Shown here: one piece after another, positions 13,065 through 14,840 of the stretch
Layout of the letters: each line of letters opens with the position of its first letter
Numbering within the stretch: position 1 is the stretch's first letter
NCBI GenBank assembly: GCA_964454575.1
Contig: CAYVTG010000044.1
Location: 1-14,840 of the forward strand
Length of the DNA: 14,840 bases
Reading direction: 5' to 3'
Source: Haladaptatiplasma sp964454575
GTDB lineage: Archaea; Thermoplasmatota; Thermoplasmata; Halarchaeoplasmatales; Halarchaeoplasmataceae
The notes under the pieces: generated by a model
Database searches by the model: none
What the model saw: only the letters and a program-made list of their open reading frames with translations
Told to the model about the DNA's origin: nothing
Program-made: the position numbers and the translations under genes

Positions 13065-13462
13065 TAAGATATGTGTTTGACGATGAGGAGGAAAAAATAG
13101 AACGGTACACAGAATTACTTCACCGGTATCTAGGTACTTATATCTCCAAGGAAGAACTCTCTGCAGATATTAGATTCTGTTTTCATAATGGGAAGGCCAT
13201 GGGAGCCTATTTGGAAGGTGAACTGATAGGTGCAGTAGTAGGGGTTTACACTCCTTTCTTCCAAAAATTCCATGTAGCACATCTTGCTGTAGAACAAAAA
13301 TATAGAAGGGATGGTATAGGACGGGAATTGATGGAACGAGTTGTACCGGAAGGTATGGACGTTTCCGTTCATCTCAATAGGGAAAATCCCGAGACCTTGA
13401 GATTCTACGAAAAGATAGGTTTCTCTAAGACGCACCTGAGATTCCAAAAATTCACGGATTAG
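13061..13462 (+). CDS. small GNAT-family N-acetyltransferase
   Basis: A 133-residue single-domain acetyltransferase. The acetyl-CoA-binding motif is R82-R-D-G-I-G87 after the strand HVAHLAVEQ, and the C-terminal NPETLRFYEKIGF (109-121) is typical of the fold. The open frame continues upstream inside the DUF1611 gene, but the ATG at 13061 overlaps the upstream stop as ATGA and is preceded by GGGAAAGGGA. It is therefore the coupled third gene of the operon. Its acceptor is unknown; an amino acid made or processed by the two upstream enzymes is a reasonable inference. The gene ends four bases before the convergent PPDK stop codon. Confidence 0.87.
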   Translation: MIRYVFDDEEEKIERYTELLHRYLGTYISKEELSADIRFCFHNGKAMGAYLEGELIGAVVGVYTPFFQKFHVAHLAVEQKYRRDGIGRELMERVVPEGMDVSVHLNRENPETLRFYEKIGFSKTHLRFQKFTD

Positions 13463-13466
13463 AGAG

Positions 13467-14840
13467 TCACTCGTTCTTAACCATCGCCGCCTGAGCAGCC
13501 GCTATCCTCGCTATGGGGACCCTGTAAGGAGAACAACTCACGTAATCCAGCCCTGCTCGGTAAGAGAATTTAACGGAAGACGGCTCACCGCCGTGCTCGC
13601 CGCATATGCCGATGCTCATATCTGTGTTAACCGAGCGACCCTTGTTTACAGCCATCTCCACCAATGGGCCTACGCCTTTCTGGTCCAGAACCTGGAATGG
13701 ATCGTCGGCAAGAACACCTTGTTTTATGTATCCTGGAAGGAAAGTGCCTACATCGTCTCTACTGAAACCAAGGGTCATCTGGGTAAGATCGTTGGTACCG
13801 AATGAGAAAAATTCTGCTACCTTTGCTATCTCATCTGCGGTTATAGCTGCCCGTGGAACCTCGATCATAGTTCCGATCTTGTAATCGATACTGTTTCCAT
13901 TCTCCTTGAATACCTCTTTGGCAACCGGTAGGATCACTTTTTCCTTTATCAATGATAATTCCTTAACATTTCCCACGAGTGGGACCATTATGCGCGGGTG
14001 AACATCATATCCTGCAGCAGAGGTTTCTACAGCAGCCTCGAGTATCGCTTTTACTTGCATCTTGTATATAGATGGATACGTGATACCCAGACGACATCCT
14101 CGATGACCTAGCATCGGGTTGGCTTCCTCCAAACGTTTTACGCGTTCGGAGATCTCTTCAACGGGAATTTCGAGTTTATTTGCTAGACTCTTTTGAGATT
14201 CTTTATCATTAGGGACGAATTCATGCAAAGGCGGATCAAGCAGCCTTATTATTATGGGGTGGCCGTCCATCACTTCGAACATCTCTTTGAAATCCTTTTT
14301 TTGCATGGGCAACAACTTGGCAAGAGCTTTATCGCGATCTTCTTCGTTTTCTGCGATAATCATCTCCTGAACTATATCCAATCGCTCCGGAGCGAAGAAC
14401 ATATGTTCCGTACGACAAAGACCTATGCCCTCGGCGCCGAATTCCAATGCCTTTCTGGCATCTCCCGGATTATCTGCGTTAGCCCATACACCCATCTCCC
14501 GCATCTCATCGGCCCAGACGAGCAATTCCTGGAATTCCGTACTGAATTCCGGCTCTATGAGTGGAGCTTCACCCATGATCACATCTCCGGTGGTACATCC
14601 CGGAAGAATCTCCTGCTTTTGCTCGGCAGTGCCCGATTCCACCACGTAAGGCACTACAATGTCTGCATGGACGCGCACGCCCGCAGCAATGCCTGTTAAA
14701 GTAGTACGGCTCAGCTCCTCTCCGACGATAACCGCATAGCTGAAATCGACGCCGGACCCTCCATATTCCTCAGGAAGACAGGGACACAGAAATCCCTGTT
14801 CTCCCATTTTATGCCAGATTTCGCGGGGGATGAGCCGCTC
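13467..14840 (-). CDS. ppdK: C-terminal pyruvate phosphate dikinase joined in frame to an acyl-CoA dehydrogenase N-terminus (chimeric, partial)
   Basis: The frame is open to the window edge. From about residue 83 (counted from 14840) to the C-terminus it is the PEP-binding part of pyruvate phosphate dikinase, which interconverts pyruvate + ATP + phosphate and PEP + AMP + pyrophosphate. Supporting motifs are GIGLCRTEHMFF, RLLDPPLHEFVP, NPMLGHRGCRLG, FFSFGTNDLTQMTLGFSRDD, the catalytic-cysteine segment GICGEHGGEP, and the ending SPYRVPIARIAAAQA. The nucleotide-binding and phosphohistidine domains expected before it are absent. Instead, residues 1-82 are acyl-CoA dehydrogenase. The ATG at 14807 is an internal methionine of that part, not a true start. 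Such a fusion is not a known architecture, and base composition changes at the junction. The C-terminal 13467-14580 part is a confident PPDK; the gene as a whole is doubtful. Confidence 0.85.
   Translation of the reverse strand, partial: ERLIPREIWHKMGEQGFLCPCLPEEYGGSGVDFSYAVIVGEELSRTTLTGIAAGVRVHADIVVPYVVESGTAEQKQEILPGCTTGDVIMGEAPLIEPEFSTEFQELLVWADEMREMGVWANADNPGDARKALEFGAEGIGLCRTEHMFFAPERLDIVQEMIIAENEEDRDKALAKLLPMQKKDFKEMFEVMDGHPIIIRLLDPPLHEFVPNDKESQKSLANKLEIPVEEISERVKRLEEANPMLGHRGCRLGITYPSIYKMQVKAILEAAVETSAAGYDVHPRIMVPLVGNVKELSLIKEKVILPVAKEVFKENGNSIDYKIGTMIEVPRAAITADEIAKVAEFFSFGTNDLTQMTLGFSRDDVGTFLPGYIKQGVLADDPFQVLDQKGVGPLVEMAVNKGRSVNTDMSIGICGEHGGEPSSVKFSYRAGLDYVSCSPYRVPIARIAAAQAAMVKNE
14583..14840 (-). 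other. acyl-CoA dehydrogenase N-terminal fragment upstream of the PPDK junction
   Basis: The translation runs ERLIPREIWHKMGEQG, then LPEEYGGSGVDFSYAVIVGE and GTAEQKQEILPGC. This is the N-terminal helical domain of acyl-CoA dehydrogenases, flavoenzymes of fatty-acid oxidation. It would normally continue with an AMTEP-type flavin-binding segment. Here it runs straight into PPDK at about 14583-14600. By hand count 14601-14840 is 55% GC, while 13981-14220 in the PPDK part is 45%. The beginning of this gene lies outside the window. Confidence 0.8.

Overview
The window looks like a fragment of an archaeal genome, most likely from a Thermoplasmatota-type euryarchaeon assembled from a metagenome. The archaeal signs are: aIF5B (the archaeal and eukaryotic type of initiation factor 5B), an archaeal-type S-adenosylmethionine synthetase, a tRNA-Lys(CTT) gene with a textbook bulge-helix-bulge intron after position 37, TATA boxes 25-30 bases upstream of starts, T-rich terminators, and a helix-turn-helix regulator with C-terminal CBS domains. 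The exact lineage is an inference. A run of exactly 100 Ns (10048-10147) is a scaffold gap, so this is a draft assembly.

Layout. 1-3280 (minus strand): a P-type Ca2+-type ATPase, followed by an HD-domain hydrolase and perhaps the first codons of another gene. 3394-5897 (plus): a GNAT acetyltransferase and aIF5B. 5898-6467 (minus) and 6586-7785 (plus): an XRE-CBS regulator divergent from the SAM synthetase gene, with a perfect 20-bp palindrome between them. 7782-9577 (minus): an M20 metallopeptidase preceded by a minimal tyrosine recombinase that has only the catalytic domain. 9689-9787: intron-containing tRNA-Lys. 9786-10358: a dense array of short perfect hairpins in repeated modules, broken by the gap. 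10485-10991 (plus): a small membrane protein with two zinc ribbons. 11063-13462 (plus): a tightly coupled three-gene operon of a threonine-synthase-like PLP enzyme, a DUF1611 P-loop protein and a GNAT acetyltransferase. 13467-14840 (minus): the C-terminal part of pyruvate phosphate dikinase, joined in frame to the N-terminal part of an acyl-CoA dehydrogenase and open at the window edge.

How the genes work together. Most genes are housekeeping: translation initiation, SAM synthesis, ion transport and peptide or amide hydrolysis. Four places deserve a second look. (1) The hairpin array beside tRNA-Lys and a recombinase, where the tRNA 3' end is duplicated and a 56-bp double-hairpin module looks inserted between GCCCG repeats. 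(2) The palindrome between the CBS-domain regulator and the SAM synthetase gene, which suggests a ligand-sensing switch over SAM synthesis. (3) The PLP enzyme-DUF1611-GNAT operon, a candidate uncharacterised amino-acid pathway. (4) The acyl-CoA dehydrogenase/PPDK chimera, where GC content changes from about 55% to about 45% at the junction. That one is more likely an assembly or recombination chimera than a functional fusion.
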